64,000 nucleotides of DNA from Pseudoalteromonas phenolica. GTDB lineage: Bacteria; Pseudomonadota; Gammaproteobacteria; Enterobacterales; Alteromonadaceae. The stretch covers positions 432,171 through 496,170 of the forward strand of contig NZ_PPSW01000007.1 of the NCBI RefSeq assembly GCF_005876835.1, read 5' to 3'. This document shows positions 8,966-17,675 of this stretch, one piece after another. Positions within the stretch are counted from its first letter, which is position 1. Every line of letters begins with the position of its first letter. Under the pieces are notes generated by a model that saw only the letters and a program-made list of their open reading frames with translations, was not told where the DNA came from and did no database searches. The translations under genes and the position numbers were made by a program.

Positions 8966-9745
8966 TTACTCATAACCTCTTGGTTTCTTGGTCTTTATAA
9001 TAGCAATATAGCCATGCCAACTGGCGTAACTAAGTAATGGCATAATCACTATAAAGGCCGTGCCACCTGTGGCAAAACCAAACAATACTAAAAACAATAT
9101 GATGAATGCCCATACTATCATAGCTGAAGCATTGTTCTTAACCGCATTTATAGACGACACAACTGCAGTCATAATATCAACTCGGCGTTCCATCATGATC
9201 TGTGGTGTAAATGCTGATATTGCAAACACACTCATTAATAAGATACCGCCAATTAAACTGCCTAACGCTAAAAATGATTGTAGTTGCTCAAATGTCGGAT
9301 TCGGTACGTTCGGATATAGTGCGTGTACAAGCGCCGCTAAACGCATCCAAACAATCATTATGACCATGAGAAGTATCGCAAACCCCCACTCTCCTGCAGG
9401 GTTTCTGAACATAGATTTCAAACTATGTCCTAGCGTTGGTGTATGGCCTTTTTCTAACTCCCAAGCGACATCATAAAGCCCTGCTGCGAATGCAGGACCA
9501 ATCAGCGCAAATGCAACTGCGGCAGGCAGAATAACCAGGTGTGTATCTAATTGGTAAATTAAATATAAGATAGTGACGGGTATGGCAGTAAATACTAACC
9601 CATAGATTAAACTTAACATTGGTGCTCTCACCATATCGGCAATCGCAAGCGATAGCCAGTGAAACGGTGCTAGTGAACTAATTCTGTTACTTTCGAGACA
9701 GCGAGCAAATTCTGTATTTTTATCGATTGGTGGTGAAGCTGGCAT
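8966..9745 (-). CDS. DUF2189 integral membrane protein
   Basis: A 259-residue inner-membrane protein with about six hydrophobic segments, for example LSLIYGLVFTAIPVTILYLI, a stretch near residue 80 rich in Ala/Gly, and WAFIILFLVLFGFATGG near the end. The motif GPAFAAGLYDVAWELEKG and the closing LLSYASWHGYIAII match the DUF2189 (COG5473) pattern. Such genes often sit near cytochrome oxidase or stand alone; no oxidase genes are nearby here. Function is unknown. It is divergent from udp, with 157 bp between the starts. Confidence 0.82.
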   Translation of the reverse strand: MPASPPIDKNTEFARCLESNRISSLAPFHWLSLAIADMVRAPMLSLIYGLVFTAIPVTILYLIYQLDTHLVILPAAVAFALIGPAFAAGLYDVAWELEKGHTPTLGHSLKSMFRNPAGEWGFAILLMVIMIVWMRLAALVHALYPNVPNPTFEQLQSFLALGSLIGGILLMSVFAISAFTPQIMMERRVDIMTAVVSSINAVKNNASAMIVWAFIILFLVLFGFATGGTAFIVIMPLLSYASWHGYIAIIKTKKPRGYE

Positions 9746-9902
9746 AATAACCCCTTTTTTGTTGCGGCTATATTAATGTGTAGAAGAACAACGCCAATCT
9801 TGCAAGGAATTGCATGATCGTGCACAAAGACAATCGGACATCTGTCCTGTACTTTATACGTTAATCTTTCAAACTACGGTTTTATAATAAATAAGGTTTA
9901 CT

Positions 9903-10661
9903 ATGGATAAGGTATTTCATTTGGGCCTAAGCACCGAGCAACTAAAAGGTGCTAATTTAGCAATTGTTCCTGGCGATCCTGAAAGAGCTGAGCGTATTGC
10001 TAACAAACTCGATAACAGTATTTGCTTAGCAAAAACTCGCGAATTTCACGTCTATTTGGCAGAACTAAAACAACAACCTGTCGTGATCTGCTCAACTGGG
10101 ATCGGTGGTCCTTCTACGTCAATTGCAGTTGAAGAGCTCGCTCAACTCGGTGTCAAAACATTTTTAAGAATTGGTACTACCGGCGCTATTCAACCTCATA
10201 TCAATGAAGGTGATATCTTAGTAAGCACGGCGTCAGTGAGACTTGATGGTGCTAGCCAGCATTTTGCTCCTCTATCTTACCCTGCTGTCTCTGACTTCCA
10301 CTCAACTGCTGCAATGGTGCAAGCCTGTGAAGAAGTCGGTGTAACGTATCATGCAGGCATAACGGCATCGAGTGATACATTTTATCCAGGTCAAGAGCGT
10401 TACGATACATACTCTGGTTATGTGAATAAGGCGTTCCAAGGCAGTTGTGAAGAGTGGCAAAAACTGAATGTCATGAACTATGAAATGGAGTCTGCAACTT
10501 TATTTACAATGTGTGCAGCTTTAGGTTTAAAAGCGGCTTGTATCGCGGGTGTGTTAGTGAATAGAACACGTCAAGAGATCCCAAATGTGGATCATCAAGA
10601 GATTGAACAAAAAGCAATTACTGTAGTTTTAAAAGCGGCAGAAATCGTGTTAGAAAAGTAA
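9903..10661 (+). CDS. udp: Uridine phosphorylase
   Basis: Reversibly phosphorolyses uridine to uracil and ribose-1-phosphate in pyrimidine salvage. At 252 residues it has the E. coli Udp length. Visible motifs: [20 protein letters not shown] near the start, [13 protein letters not shown] (phosphate binding), [16 protein letters not shown] (family signature), and [14 protein letters not shown], which holds the Glu-Met-Glu ribose contact. It is convergent with cdd, whose product makes uridine from cytidine, so the two genes form a functional pair flanking one bidirectional terminator. A CytR/CRP type of control is known for enterobacterial udp, but I see no convincing site here. Confidence 0.95.
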   Translation: MDKVFHLGLSTEQLKGANLAIVPGDPERAERIANKLDNSICLAKTREFHVYLAELKQQPVVICSTGIGGPSTSIAVEELAQLGVKTFLRIGTTGAIQPHINEGDILVSTASVRLDGASQHFAPLSYPAVSDFHSTAAMVQACEEVGVTYHAGITASSDTFYPGQERYDTYSGYVNKAFQGSCEEWQKLNVMNYEMESATLFTMCAALGLKAACIAGVLVNRTRQEIPNVDHQEIEQKAITVVLKAAEIVLEK

Positions 10662-10675
10662 TTTCTAAGATTTTG

Positions 10676-10714
10676 AAAAAGCGTATGCAAGTCTAGCTCA
10701 CATACGCTTTTTTT
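10676..10714. terminator. Bidirectional terminator between udp and cdd
   Basis: Stem AAAAAGCGTATG / CATACGCTTTTT with a 13-base loop that contains the cdd stop codon. A-run and T-run on opposite sides let it serve both convergent genes. Confidence 0.8.
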
Positions 10715-11553
10715 ATTTCATAATTACCAGTAAAACTGTCTAATACTACATCAGCGACACCGGATTGATTTTTATATTGCTCAGTTTCAACTAACGTAAT
10801 TTCAACCACTTCAACTTCATCAAGACTCAGACCTGATAGTGCCATTTGACTCAGTGCACTTTGTAATGGTGAGAGACTCGGGTTGTACGCCACGTTTTCA
10901 GCATAGCGACCATAATAATTTCCATACTGTGCAGTTTTAATTTCTACTGCTGATTTGTTACCTGAATATGGCGCATATGAAGCCTGGTAATGTTTAAGCA
11001 ATTCAGGTGAAATAGGGAGTTTTGAATCAAGGGTATGTAGCTCTGATATATCAAGAAGGCGTGTTTCATTACCTAGATCTGCCGGACCGAAAGAGTGAGG
11101 TAACAACTCTGGTAATGAAGTATTAGTATTTGGTAAAAGTATTTCTATCTGTTCTGATAGCTTCACTTCATTGATAAACTGTCTGCAATGGCCACAAGGC
11201 GCATCGGTGATGGCAATGTGTGAGATATGTGTTTCACCATTTAACCAAGCTGTATTAATAGCAGATTGTTCAGCATGAACCACTAAACACAATGCGGCGT
11301 GATTAAATTCTAAGTTTGACCCTATATATGCAGTACCAGAGGCGCTGCTGTAAGCAATCGCACCGACATTAAAGTTAGAAATCGGCGCTATTGAAAATCT
11401 TGCAGCAATTGGTAGTAGGCTTTGCAAAAGAGGTTTGATTTCTACATCAAAGCTAGCCAATAACGAATCAAGTAGTGTTTTAGGAATGACACCACCATTA
11501 GATTGAATTTTTTGTTGTAATTCTTGTTCTAGTTCTTTTGGGATCGTTAGCAT
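10693..11553 (-). CDS. cdd: Cytidine deaminase (dimeric, E. coli type)
   Basis: Zinc enzyme converting cytidine/deoxycytidine to uridine/deoxyuridine. The ATG at 11553 (MLTIPKELEQELQQK) gives 286 residues, matching the long two-domain bacterial form (E. coli 294). An upstream in-frame start at 11628 would add 25 residues overlapping the neighbouring gene. The zinc site reads HAEQSAI (His plus catalytic Glu, about 93-95) and PCGHCRQF (two Cys, about 120-123). The second half is the catalytically silent repeat domain, as usual for this form. It pairs functionally with convergent udp. The Shine-Dalgarno is poor, so the start is moderately certain. Confidence 0.93.
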   Translation of the reverse strand: MLTIPKELEQELQQKIQSNGGVIPKTLLDSLLASFDVEIKPLLQSLLPIAARFSIAPISNFNVGAIAYSSASGTAYIGSNLEFNHAALCLVVHAEQSAINTAWLNGETHISHIAITDAPCGHCRQFINEVKLSEQIEILLPNTNTSLPELLPHSFGPADLGNETRLLDISELHTLDSKLPISPELLKHYQASYAPYSGNKSAVEIKTAQYGNYYGRYAENVAYNPSLSPLQSALSQMALSGLSLDEVEVVEITLVETEQYKNQSGVADVVLDSFTGNYEIKKAYVS

Positions 11554-11599
11554 AAAAATGCCACACGTTATGAAAAAGGCCGAATAGTTTATCCCTTTA

Positions 11600-11968
11600 T
11601 CATGAGTTAGACAACCAATGCTTAGCACTCTTGAAACAATCGAAGTTCTCTACCGTGATCCCAAATCGTTTCGCTTTCTGCAAAAATAAATCATGCATGT
11701 AGCCATCAAAACTCACTACTCGTGCCAATTTTATATTCTGCAAAGCATTTGCCACTTTAGGCATTAAAGAAACGATATCAATAGCAGCGAAGTTATGTTC
11801 AAGCTCAGTCACATCTATCAGCAATTTTGAAGACTTATAATCTTGTGCATAATTGTTCGCTCTTTGATACGTCTTTATTACGTCCTCAGCGGTCACAACA
11901 CCTCTGAGTGTCATCATAACAAGCGAAGTTGATTCATCGTAAGTAATACTGGTAGATAGCGTTTGCAT
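11600..11968 (-). CDS. STAS/SpoIIAA-like domain protein
   Basis: A 122-residue soluble protein of alternating strands and helices. The N-terminal TSITYDESTSLVMMTLRGVV followed by TAEDVIKTY, then SSKLLIDVTELEHN and the end FGITVENFDCFKSAKHWL, follow the layout of the small stand-alone STAS/SEC14-like (SpoIIAA-fold) proteins found widely in gammaproteobacteria. No catalytic motif is evident and the phosphoacceptor Ser of true anti-anti-sigma factors is not identifiable. It lies 46 bp upstream of the cdd start on the same strand and might be co-transcribed with cdd. Function is unknown. Confidence 0.6.
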   Translation of the reverse strand: MQTLSTSITYDESTSLVMMTLRGVVTAEDVIKTYQRANNYAQDYKSSKLLIDVTELEHNFAAIDIVSLMPKVANALQNIKLARVVSFDGYMHDLFLQKAKRFGITVENFDCFKSAKHWLSNS

Positions 11969-12286
11969 AGAACCTCAAATAACGTGTTAACTCTAAAACG
12001 CCATCTCCTTTACCCTAAGATCCCATATGTGTTTAACGATATTCGATTTGATGCGTGTACTTATCATACACAATAAGCGTTTTCTTATAATAAAATGCGC
12101 TTATTCGAATGACGGGGGCATAGACGTCGGATGAGATTCTATGTATACAATCTAAACAGTCAATAAAATTAATACAAAAAAACCAACTAAAGATTAAAAA
12201 ATAGCAAAAAGTATGAGTTTTTACTCATGCTTTTTGCTAACGAGTTAACATTTGATCAAAAATCATCACTTTAATTAACGCGGTAT
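11969..12286. other. 318-bp non-coding stretch between ppc and the STAS-like gene
   Basis: It contains the ppc terminator at its left end (12194-12239) and an inverted repeat with arms AATAAGCG (12072-12079) and CGCTTATT (12098-12105). The inner TTTT/AAAA can extend the stem with a 2-base bulge. The repeat lies about 100 bp upstream of the STAS-like gene start and could be an operator or a second hairpin. No ORF of note was seen in the rest. Confidence 0.5.
12194..12239 (-). terminator. Intrinsic terminator of ppc
   Basis: A 17-bp stem (12202-12218 / 12223-12239, one G-T wobble) with a 4-base loop. On the minus strand it is followed by a T-run (ATTTTTTAATC). It lies 48 bp after the ppc stop. 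Confidence 0.88.
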
Positions 12287-14920
12287 TTATCCTGAATTTC
12301 TCATTCCTGCAGCAACGCCTGTCATAGTGACCATAAGTGCCTGATCAATTTGTTCATTTTCATGCTCTCTGGTGCGCTTTAACAGCTCTACCTGAAGTAA
12401 ATTAAGTGGATCAATATAAGGGTTTCTTAATTGCAGAGATTGTCTTAGCCAAGGTTGCTCTAATAATAAGGTATTTCCTGGCGCTAATTCTGTTATCAGT
12501 GCTTGAGCTGATTTTAGGTCTTGTCTAAGCTGCGCACCAAGCGCTTTAGCATCCTTTGTCATCAATACTTTTTCATAATGCTCAGATAGCCAATTGTCTG
12601 TTTTGCAAAACACCATTTCTAACATTTCTAATCGTGTTCTAAAAAACGGCCATTGTTCACGCATTTCATGTAATATCTCAACGCCGTATTTATCAATTGC
12701 AGCTTGTAAGCCTTGATAAACGCCAAGCCAAGCTGGCAGCATTAATCGGTTTTGACTCCAAGCAAATATCCATGGAATGGCCCTTAAACTCTCAACGCCA
12801 CCATTCGGATTACGTTTTGATGGTCGAGAACCAAGAGGTAACTTGGCCAATTCCAACTCAGGAGTGACTTGTCTGAAATAAGCCACAAAATCTGGATTTT
12901 CTCTGACGATTTGTCGGTAATATTTACATGAGCTTTGGGCAATGAGCTCAACTACTTCAATCCAATGAGATTCAGGTGATGGGACTGGGGTTAAGTTCGC
13001 TTCAATAATTGCACTGGTATAAATCGAAAAGCTTTGCACCGCGACTTTCGGTAATCCATATTTAAAGCGGATCATTTCACCCTGCTCGGTAACCCGCAAC
13101 CCATTACTTAAACTGCCAGGAGGCTGTGATTGTAAAGCCTGAGCCGCTGGTGCTCCACCACGACCCACTGTGCCACCACGACCATGAAATAATACCAGCT
13201 CAACGCCAAAATCTTTCGCAGCTTTTAGTAGTTTGTCCATAGCTTGATATTGTGCCCAACCAGCGGCCATCATACCCGCATCTTTCGCTGAGTCAGAATA
13301 GCCAATCATCACGTATTGCTTATGGTTGATATGAGTTCGATACCAATCACAGGATAACAATTGGCTTATAACATCAGCCCCCCTATTTAAATCATCCAAA
13401 GTTTCGAATAACGGCGCAACGGGTAAATTGAAACGACAACCCGTTTCTTTTAAAAGCAATTTAACAGCGAGCACATCAGAAGCATATTGCGCCATTGAAA
13501 TAATATAAATGCCTAGCCTATCAGTGGTTTGCTGACTCACTAAATTGCAAGTTTTTAAAACTTCTTCAACTTCATCAGACGCTGAGAAATTTTTTGGCAA
13601 TAGTGGCCTTTTTGACGCTAATTCTTCAATCAAAAACTGCTGCTTCTGTGCTTCACTCCAAGCGTTATAGTCGCCCAGTTCTAAGTGCTCGACAATGGTT
13701 CCTATCGCATCAGCGTGTCGAGCAGAGTCCTGACGGATATCTAAGCTGCAGAGATTAATACCAAAGCACTCTAATCTAAGTAACGTATCGAGTAGCAGTC
13801 CATCTGCAATTTGAGACATATTACAGTTATGCAGCGAGTTATAAATGAGTGTAAGGGGTGATTTTACTTGCTCAATCTGTGTGATCACTTCTTGCTCTGA
13901 GCCTACCTCACCTTTTATTTTATTCTCGAGCGCTTGAATGGTTTCATCAAGTTCGCTTTTCAACTGCTTCAATAAATAACGATACGGTTCATGTTGCTTT
14001 CCTATCAATGATTGCACATACTCATCTGCTTGATACATAGATAACTCGCTACTGAGCATATCAATGTCACGAGAGATTAAATCAATCGCCATCCAGCGGC
14101 CGTGATCTAACACTGATTGAGTCACTTCAGAGGTCACAAATGGATTTCCGTCTCTATCGCCCCCCATCCATGAGGTAAATCGGATTGGGCTATGAATTTT
14201 CTTTAACTGAATACCTAATTTTTCTTGAGTAACTTGGTTGAAGTAACGAATAAACTGAGGCACGGCATGCCATAAACTATTTTCAATAACTGCATAACCC
14301 CATTTCGCCTCATCAAGCGGAGTTGGGCGTTTAGCACGTATATCATTGGTATGCCAAGCTTGACTGATCAATTGCTCAATACGGCTAATAATGACTTTAC
14401 GTTCGTCTACATCTAGACACTGTAATTCAAGGGCAGATAAACAGTCACTCAGCTGTACGTGTTTGTTAATAATGGTTCTACGAGTCACTTCAGTAGGGTG
14501 AGCTGTAAGTACTAAATCGATGTCTAACCCTGCGAGCACAGACTCAACTTGCTCATGGTTTAATTCGTCGTTTGCTAACATATTCGAAAGCTTTTCGACT
14601 TGCTCATTTAATGCTTTGTAAATACCTTCGGGTGCACCTGTCACCGAAATTGTATGAAATTGTTCTGCTACATTCGCTAGATTCAAAAAATGGTTAAATG
14701 CACGTGCAACGGGCAGTAATTCTTGATCCGTGAGGCTATGTAAAGTATCGAGCAATGTGGCTCGAGCATCGGTATCACCTTGGCGAGATGACTTAGCTAG
14801 AAGACGAATCTGTTCAATCTTTTCTAACATCCCCTCACCCAATGTTTGCTGGATGATACGACCAAGACAGCCACCTAACTGGCTCACATTCGCTCTGAGG
14901 CTTTCGTACTGCTCTCCCAT
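12287..14920 (-). CDS. ppc: Phosphoenolpyruvate carboxylase
   Basis: Carboxylates PEP with bicarbonate to oxaloacetate, refilling the TCA cycle. The 877 residues match the bacterial length. Catalytic motifs are intact: [12 protein letters not shown] (catalytic His about 140), [20 protein letters not shown] (about 540-560) and [12 protein letters not shown] (about 578-589). The end [12 protein letters not shown] is the expected tail, whose last residues form part of the aspartate-inhibition/catalytic region. The gene is alone on its transcript, with a strong terminator behind it and a 178-bp divergent gap to the DCC gene. Confidence 0.97.
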   Translation of the reverse strand: MGEQYESLRANVSQLGGCLGRIIQQTLGEGMLEKIEQIRLLAKSSRQGDTDARATLLDTLHSLTDQELLPVARAFNHFLNLANVAEQFHTISVTGAPEGIYKALNEQVEKLSNMLANDELNHEQVESVLAGLDIDLVLTAHPTEVTRRTIINKHVQLSDCLSALELQCLDVDERKVIISRIEQLISQAWHTNDIRAKRPTPLDEAKWGYAVIENSLWHAVPQFIRYFNQVTQEKLGIQLKKIHSPIRFTSWMGGDRDGNPFVTSEVTQSVLDHGRWMAIDLISRDIDMLSSELSMYQADEYVQSLIGKQHEPYRYLLKQLKSELDETIQALENKIKGEVGSEQEVITQIEQVKSPLTLIYNSLHNCNMSQIADGLLLDTLLRLECFGINLCSLDIRQDSARHADAIGTIVEHLELGDYNAWSEAQKQQFLIEELASKRPLLPKNFSASDEVEEVLKTCNLVSQQTTDRLGIYIISMAQYASDVLAVKLLLKETGCRFNLPVAPLFETLDDLNRGADVISQLLSCDWYRTHINHKQYVMIGYSDSAKDAGMMAAGWAQYQAMDKLLKAAKDFGVELVLFHGRGGTVGRGGAPAAQALQSQPPGSLSNGLRVTEQGEMIRFKYGLPKVAVQSFSIYTSAIIEANLTPVPSPESHWIEVVELIAQSSCKYYRQIVRENPDFVAYFRQVTPELELAKLPLGSRPSKRNPNGGVESLRAIPWIFAWSQNRLMLPAWLGVYQGLQAAIDKYGVEILHEMREQWPFFRTRLEMLEMVFCKTDNWLSEHYEKVLMTKDAKALGAQLRQDLKSAQALITELAPGNTLLLEQPWLRQSLQLRNPYIDPLNLLQVELLKRTREHENEQIDQALMVTMTGVAAGMRNSG

Positions 14921-15098
14921 AACGACTCCTTTTAATTATTATTTCTCAAAAAAAACTGCTTAAAACACCACTTGTTAAAAACACTAATTGTTCAATAATC
15001 ACTCTCTACTATACAGAGAATTAAAGGTAGATCGAGTGATCTCAATATGAATTTTAAGCGTAATTTTAACTACTTAATTACCAAGCAGCATAAAGCCA

Positions 15099-15485
15099 AT
15101 GCAACTACTCTATGACGGCCAGTGCCCTTTGTGTGCCAAAGAAATGATAAAAATCAAGCAGTTCGACCTTGAGAATAAGCTCACTTTGATCAATGTGCAT
15201 GATATTCATGAACTCGATTTCAAACGACTTTATCCAAACATAACTAAATCAGATACGCTGAAAATATTACATGGTTACTCTGATGATGGCAGATTATTGC
15301 TTGGCTTAGATGCAAACGTACAAGCTTGGCAAACCGTTGGTAAATATCCGTTTTTGAGACTGTTAAGAGTACAACCAATAAAGTGGTTCGCTGACAAGGG
15401 CTATTTATTTTTTGCCAAGCATAGATTGAAGATTTCACGGTTTTTAGTAAAAGACGGATGTAACAATGGACAATGCCAAAGATAA
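15099..15485 (+). CDS. DCC-family (DUF393) thiol-disulfide oxidoreductase-like protein
   Basis: A 128-residue protein beginning MQLLYDGQCPLCAKEMIKIK. The DGQCPLC motif near the N-terminus is the hallmark of the DCC/DUF393 family, predicted to have a thioredoxin-like fold with a CxxC redox pair. The C-terminal segment WFADKGYLFFAKHRLKISRF also fits the family (Y-x-x-x-A-x-x-R). There is no signal peptide, so it is cytoplasmic. It overlaps the next SDR gene by 20 bp, implying translational coupling. The redox partner is unknown. Confidence 0.85.
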   Translation: MQLLYDGQCPLCAKEMIKIKQFDLENKLTLINVHDIHELDFKRLYPNITKSDTLKILHGYSDDGRLLLGLDANVQAWQTVGKYPFLRLLRVQPIKWFADKGYLFFAKHRLKISRFLVKDGCNNGQCQR

Positions 15486-16212
15486 ATCACTGCATCTTGT
15501 TATCGGTGCGAGCAGTAAAATTGCTATAGCTTTTATTAATAAACTGACCGAGCAAAATCCTGATGACTTAGTGGTGAGTTTTAGTCAGAACACATTAAAT
15601 TTTGACTCTGAAAACATTCATCACTTCACCACAAATTACACTGACGAATCAATTTCTGACTCTGTATCGATTTTTCAAACTGCTTACTTATCTGAATTTG
15701 TAAAAATAAAAACCATCACATTTTTTAATGGTCAATTACATTCAGACTTGCATGGCCCAGAAAAGAGCATTCGACAATTTGATCCTGCTTACGCACAGTC
15801 GCTGTTCAATTCGAATGTTATCACTCCCATGCTTTGGCTTAAGCATCTCGTTAAATTGCTCAAGCGCTCTGATAAATGCGTTGTTACTGCACTGTCAGCG
15901 CGTGTGGGCAGCATCGAAGACAACGGACTCGGTGGTTGGTACAGCTATCGAAGCTCAAAGTCAGCCCTTAATATGATGATGAAAAGCTTTGCAATTGAAC
16001 TAAAACGTCAAAGCCCTCAAAGTACGGTGTTACTCTTCCATCCAGGGACCACTGACACCCCCCTGTCGAAACCTTTTCAAAAAAATGTACCGGTAGGCAA
16101 ATTGTTTGAACCCGAGTTTGTCGCTAAGTGCTTATTTAACCAAATCGTTGAATCGAACAGTAACGATTTAATTAATTATCTCGATTGGCAAGGCCAGTCT
16201 ATACAATGGTGA
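15466..16212 (+). CDS. Short-chain dehydrogenase/reductase (SDR)
   Basis: A 248-residue Rossmann-fold oxidoreductase. The cofactor loop reads LVIGASSKIAIAFI; the usual third glycine of the GxxxGxG motif is replaced (GASSKIA instead of GASSGIG). The catalytic region is intact: VTALSARVGS (Ser) and GGWYSYRSSKSALNMM (YxxxK). The LFHPGTTDTPLSKPF segment is the post-active-site PG motif. It overlaps the DCC gene by 20 bp and is 3 bp from the flavin reductase gene, so these three form an operon. The substrate is unknown. Confidence 0.85.
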   Translation: MDNAKDKSLHLVIGASSKIAIAFINKLTEQNPDDLVVSFSQNTLNFDSENIHHFTTNYTDESISDSVSIFQTAYLSEFVKIKTITFFNGQLHSDLHGPEKSIRQFDPAYAQSLFNSNVITPMLWLKHLVKLLKRSDKCVVTALSARVGSIEDNGLGGWYSYRSSKSALNMMMKSFAIELKRQSPQSTVLLFHPGTTDTPLSKPFQKNVPVGKLFEPEFVAKCLFNQIVESNSNDLINYLDWQGQSIQW

Positions 16213-16215
16213 ATT

Positions 16216-16854
16216 ATGTTTTTTAATACCCAGTCTCTCAATGAATTAGAACAAAGATACCGTGCTCATTTGATTAATAGTTTGTCAGGTTTCAAAAGTG
16301 CAAATTTATTAGGCACGGTTGATAAAAATGGTCAAGAAAACCTATCTATTGTCAGCTCTGTTTTTCACTTAGGCGCTAATCCAGCCTTATTTGGTATGAT
16401 CATTCGCCCGCATTCAGTACCAAGACATTCTTTTGAAAACCTATTAGAAACGGGTTTCTATACCCTTAACCATGTGAACGAAGATATAGTCACACAAGCG
16501 CACCAAACGTCAGCTCGTTACGAAAAAGAACAATCAGAATTTACTGAAACAGGTTTAACTCCAGAATATTTGAATAACTTTAAAGCGCCGTTCGTCAAAG
16601 AGTCTAAAATTAAGATGGGTCTAAAGCTTGTAAGTGAACAGGTAATTGAGCTAAACCAAACTCACTTAGTGATTGGTGAAATGATTTCGCTTCACTGTCC
16701 TGATTCAGTCATACAGCCAGATGGTTTTATCGACATAGAAGCGGCAAACACAGTAGCAATAACTGGATTGGACAGTTATCACACTACATGCAAAATCAAT
16801 CGTTTAAGCTACGCCAAACCTGATTCAAAGCCTAAGTCATTAGTTACACTTTAA
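16216..16854 (+). CDS. Flavin reductase-like (FMN-binding split-barrel) protein
   Basis: A 212-residue protein with the split-barrel layout: SANLLGTVDKNGQENLSIVS, FGMIIRPHSVPRHSFENL and TGFYTLNHVNEDIV. Proteins of this type bind FMN and reduce it or act as small oxidoreductase partners. It starts 3 bp after the SDR stop. Together with the DCC and SDR genes it suggests a small redox operon of unknown substrate. The next gene's start is 60 bp downstream, and no terminator lies between them. Confidence 0.8.
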   Translation: MFFNTQSLNELEQRYRAHLINSLSGFKSANLLGTVDKNGQENLSIVSSVFHLGANPALFGMIIRPHSVPRHSFENLLETGFYTLNHVNEDIVTQAHQTSARYEKEQSEFTETGLTPEYLNNFKAPFVKESKIKMGLKLVSEQVIELNQTHLVIGEMISLHCPDSVIQPDGFIDIEAANTVAITGLDSYHTTCKINRLSYAKPDSKPKSLVTL

Positions 16855-16914
16855 GGATTGTTTTTTCTTTGGGTTGCTTTAAACTCAAAAAACCGACCAT
16901 CAAAGAGAATAACC

Positions 16915-17640
16915 ATGTGGCGTAATAACTTAAAGAAGTTTGCACTCGTCGGCTTAATGAGCGTGTGTTTTACTGCAACTGCAGGATTAGAAGAAGGCAT
17001 TGAAGCTGCAAATGCAGGTGATTTTGAAAGGGCTTTACAGGAATTTCAGTATTTATCTGATATGAATTATGCCCCTGGCATTTATGAGTTAGCTAAATTA
17101 CATGAAGGCGGTCATGGTGTTATTAAGAACCCACGTAAAGCAGCAGAGTTATTTCAAAAAGCTGTAAAACTGGGTAGTGCTGATGCTATGTTTTCATTGG
17201 CGGTCATGCATGAAGAAGGTCGTGGTGTGAAGCAAGATAAGCAACGTGCTATTGAGTTGTTCACTCAGGCTGCAAACAAAAATCTAGCTGCCGCGCAATT
17301 CAACCTTGGTGTGATGTATACCAATGGTGATGGCGTGTTAAAAGACTACGCTGTCGCGATGGACTGGTACGAAAAGGCCGCTGCGAGCAACTACACTTTG
17401 GCCATGTTTAATCTCGCCTTAATGTACTATGAAGGTTTAGGTGTTGAGAAAAACATCGAAAAGTCGTTCATCTGGAATACATTGGCTGAATACAATGGCA
17501 ACCACCAAGCGATGAAAAGCCGAGAGCTTGATGAACAACAGCTTTCCCCTTCTCAGGTTGAAAAAGCGATTGAAAAAGCCAACAAACTTTATTGGCGTAT
17601 TCAAGAAAAAACCTATTTTCCAGGTTCTAAAATTGACTAA
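16915..17640 (+). CDS. Sel1-like repeat protein, periplasmic
   Basis: A 241-residue secreted repeat protein. The ATG at 16915 is chosen because it starts a signal peptide (MWRNNLKKFALVGLMSVCFT, cleavage near ATAG); an upstream in-frame start at 16858 would bury it. At least four Sel1/TPR-like repeats follow, with signatures such as YELAKLHEGGHGV, MFSLAVMHEEGRGV, QFNLGVMYTNGDGV and MFNLALMYYEGLGV. Such repeats mediate protein-protein contacts. A C-terminal charged helix follows the repeats. A bidirectional terminator lies directly after the stop. Confidence 0.85.
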   Translation: MWRNNLKKFALVGLMSVCFTATAGLEEGIEAANAGDFERALQEFQYLSDMNYAPGIYELAKLHEGGHGVIKNPRKAAELFQKAVKLGSADAMFSLAVMHEEGRGVKQDKQRAIELFTQAANKNLAAAQFNLGVMYTNGDGVLKDYAVAMDWYEKAAASNYTLAMFNLALMYYEGLGVEKNIEKSFIWNTLAEYNGNHQAMKSRELDEQQLSPSQVEKAIEKANKLYWRIQEKTYFPGSKID

Positions 17641-17641
17641 T

Positions 17642-17665
17642 AAAAAAGCGCTAAGGCGCTTTTTT
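17642..17665. terminator. Bidirectional terminator between the Sel1 gene and the aldehyde dehydrogenase gene
   Basis: Stem AAAAAAGCGC / GCGCTTTTTT, loop TAAG, with A/T runs on both sides, between two convergent genes. Confidence 0.85.
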
Positions 17666-17675
17666 TATATCTACA

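Noticed and set aside
9797..9835. Possible CRP/CytR site before udp (TGCATGATCGTGCAC-like)
   Set aside because: The symmetry is weak and the right half does not match TCACA; kept out of the feature list.
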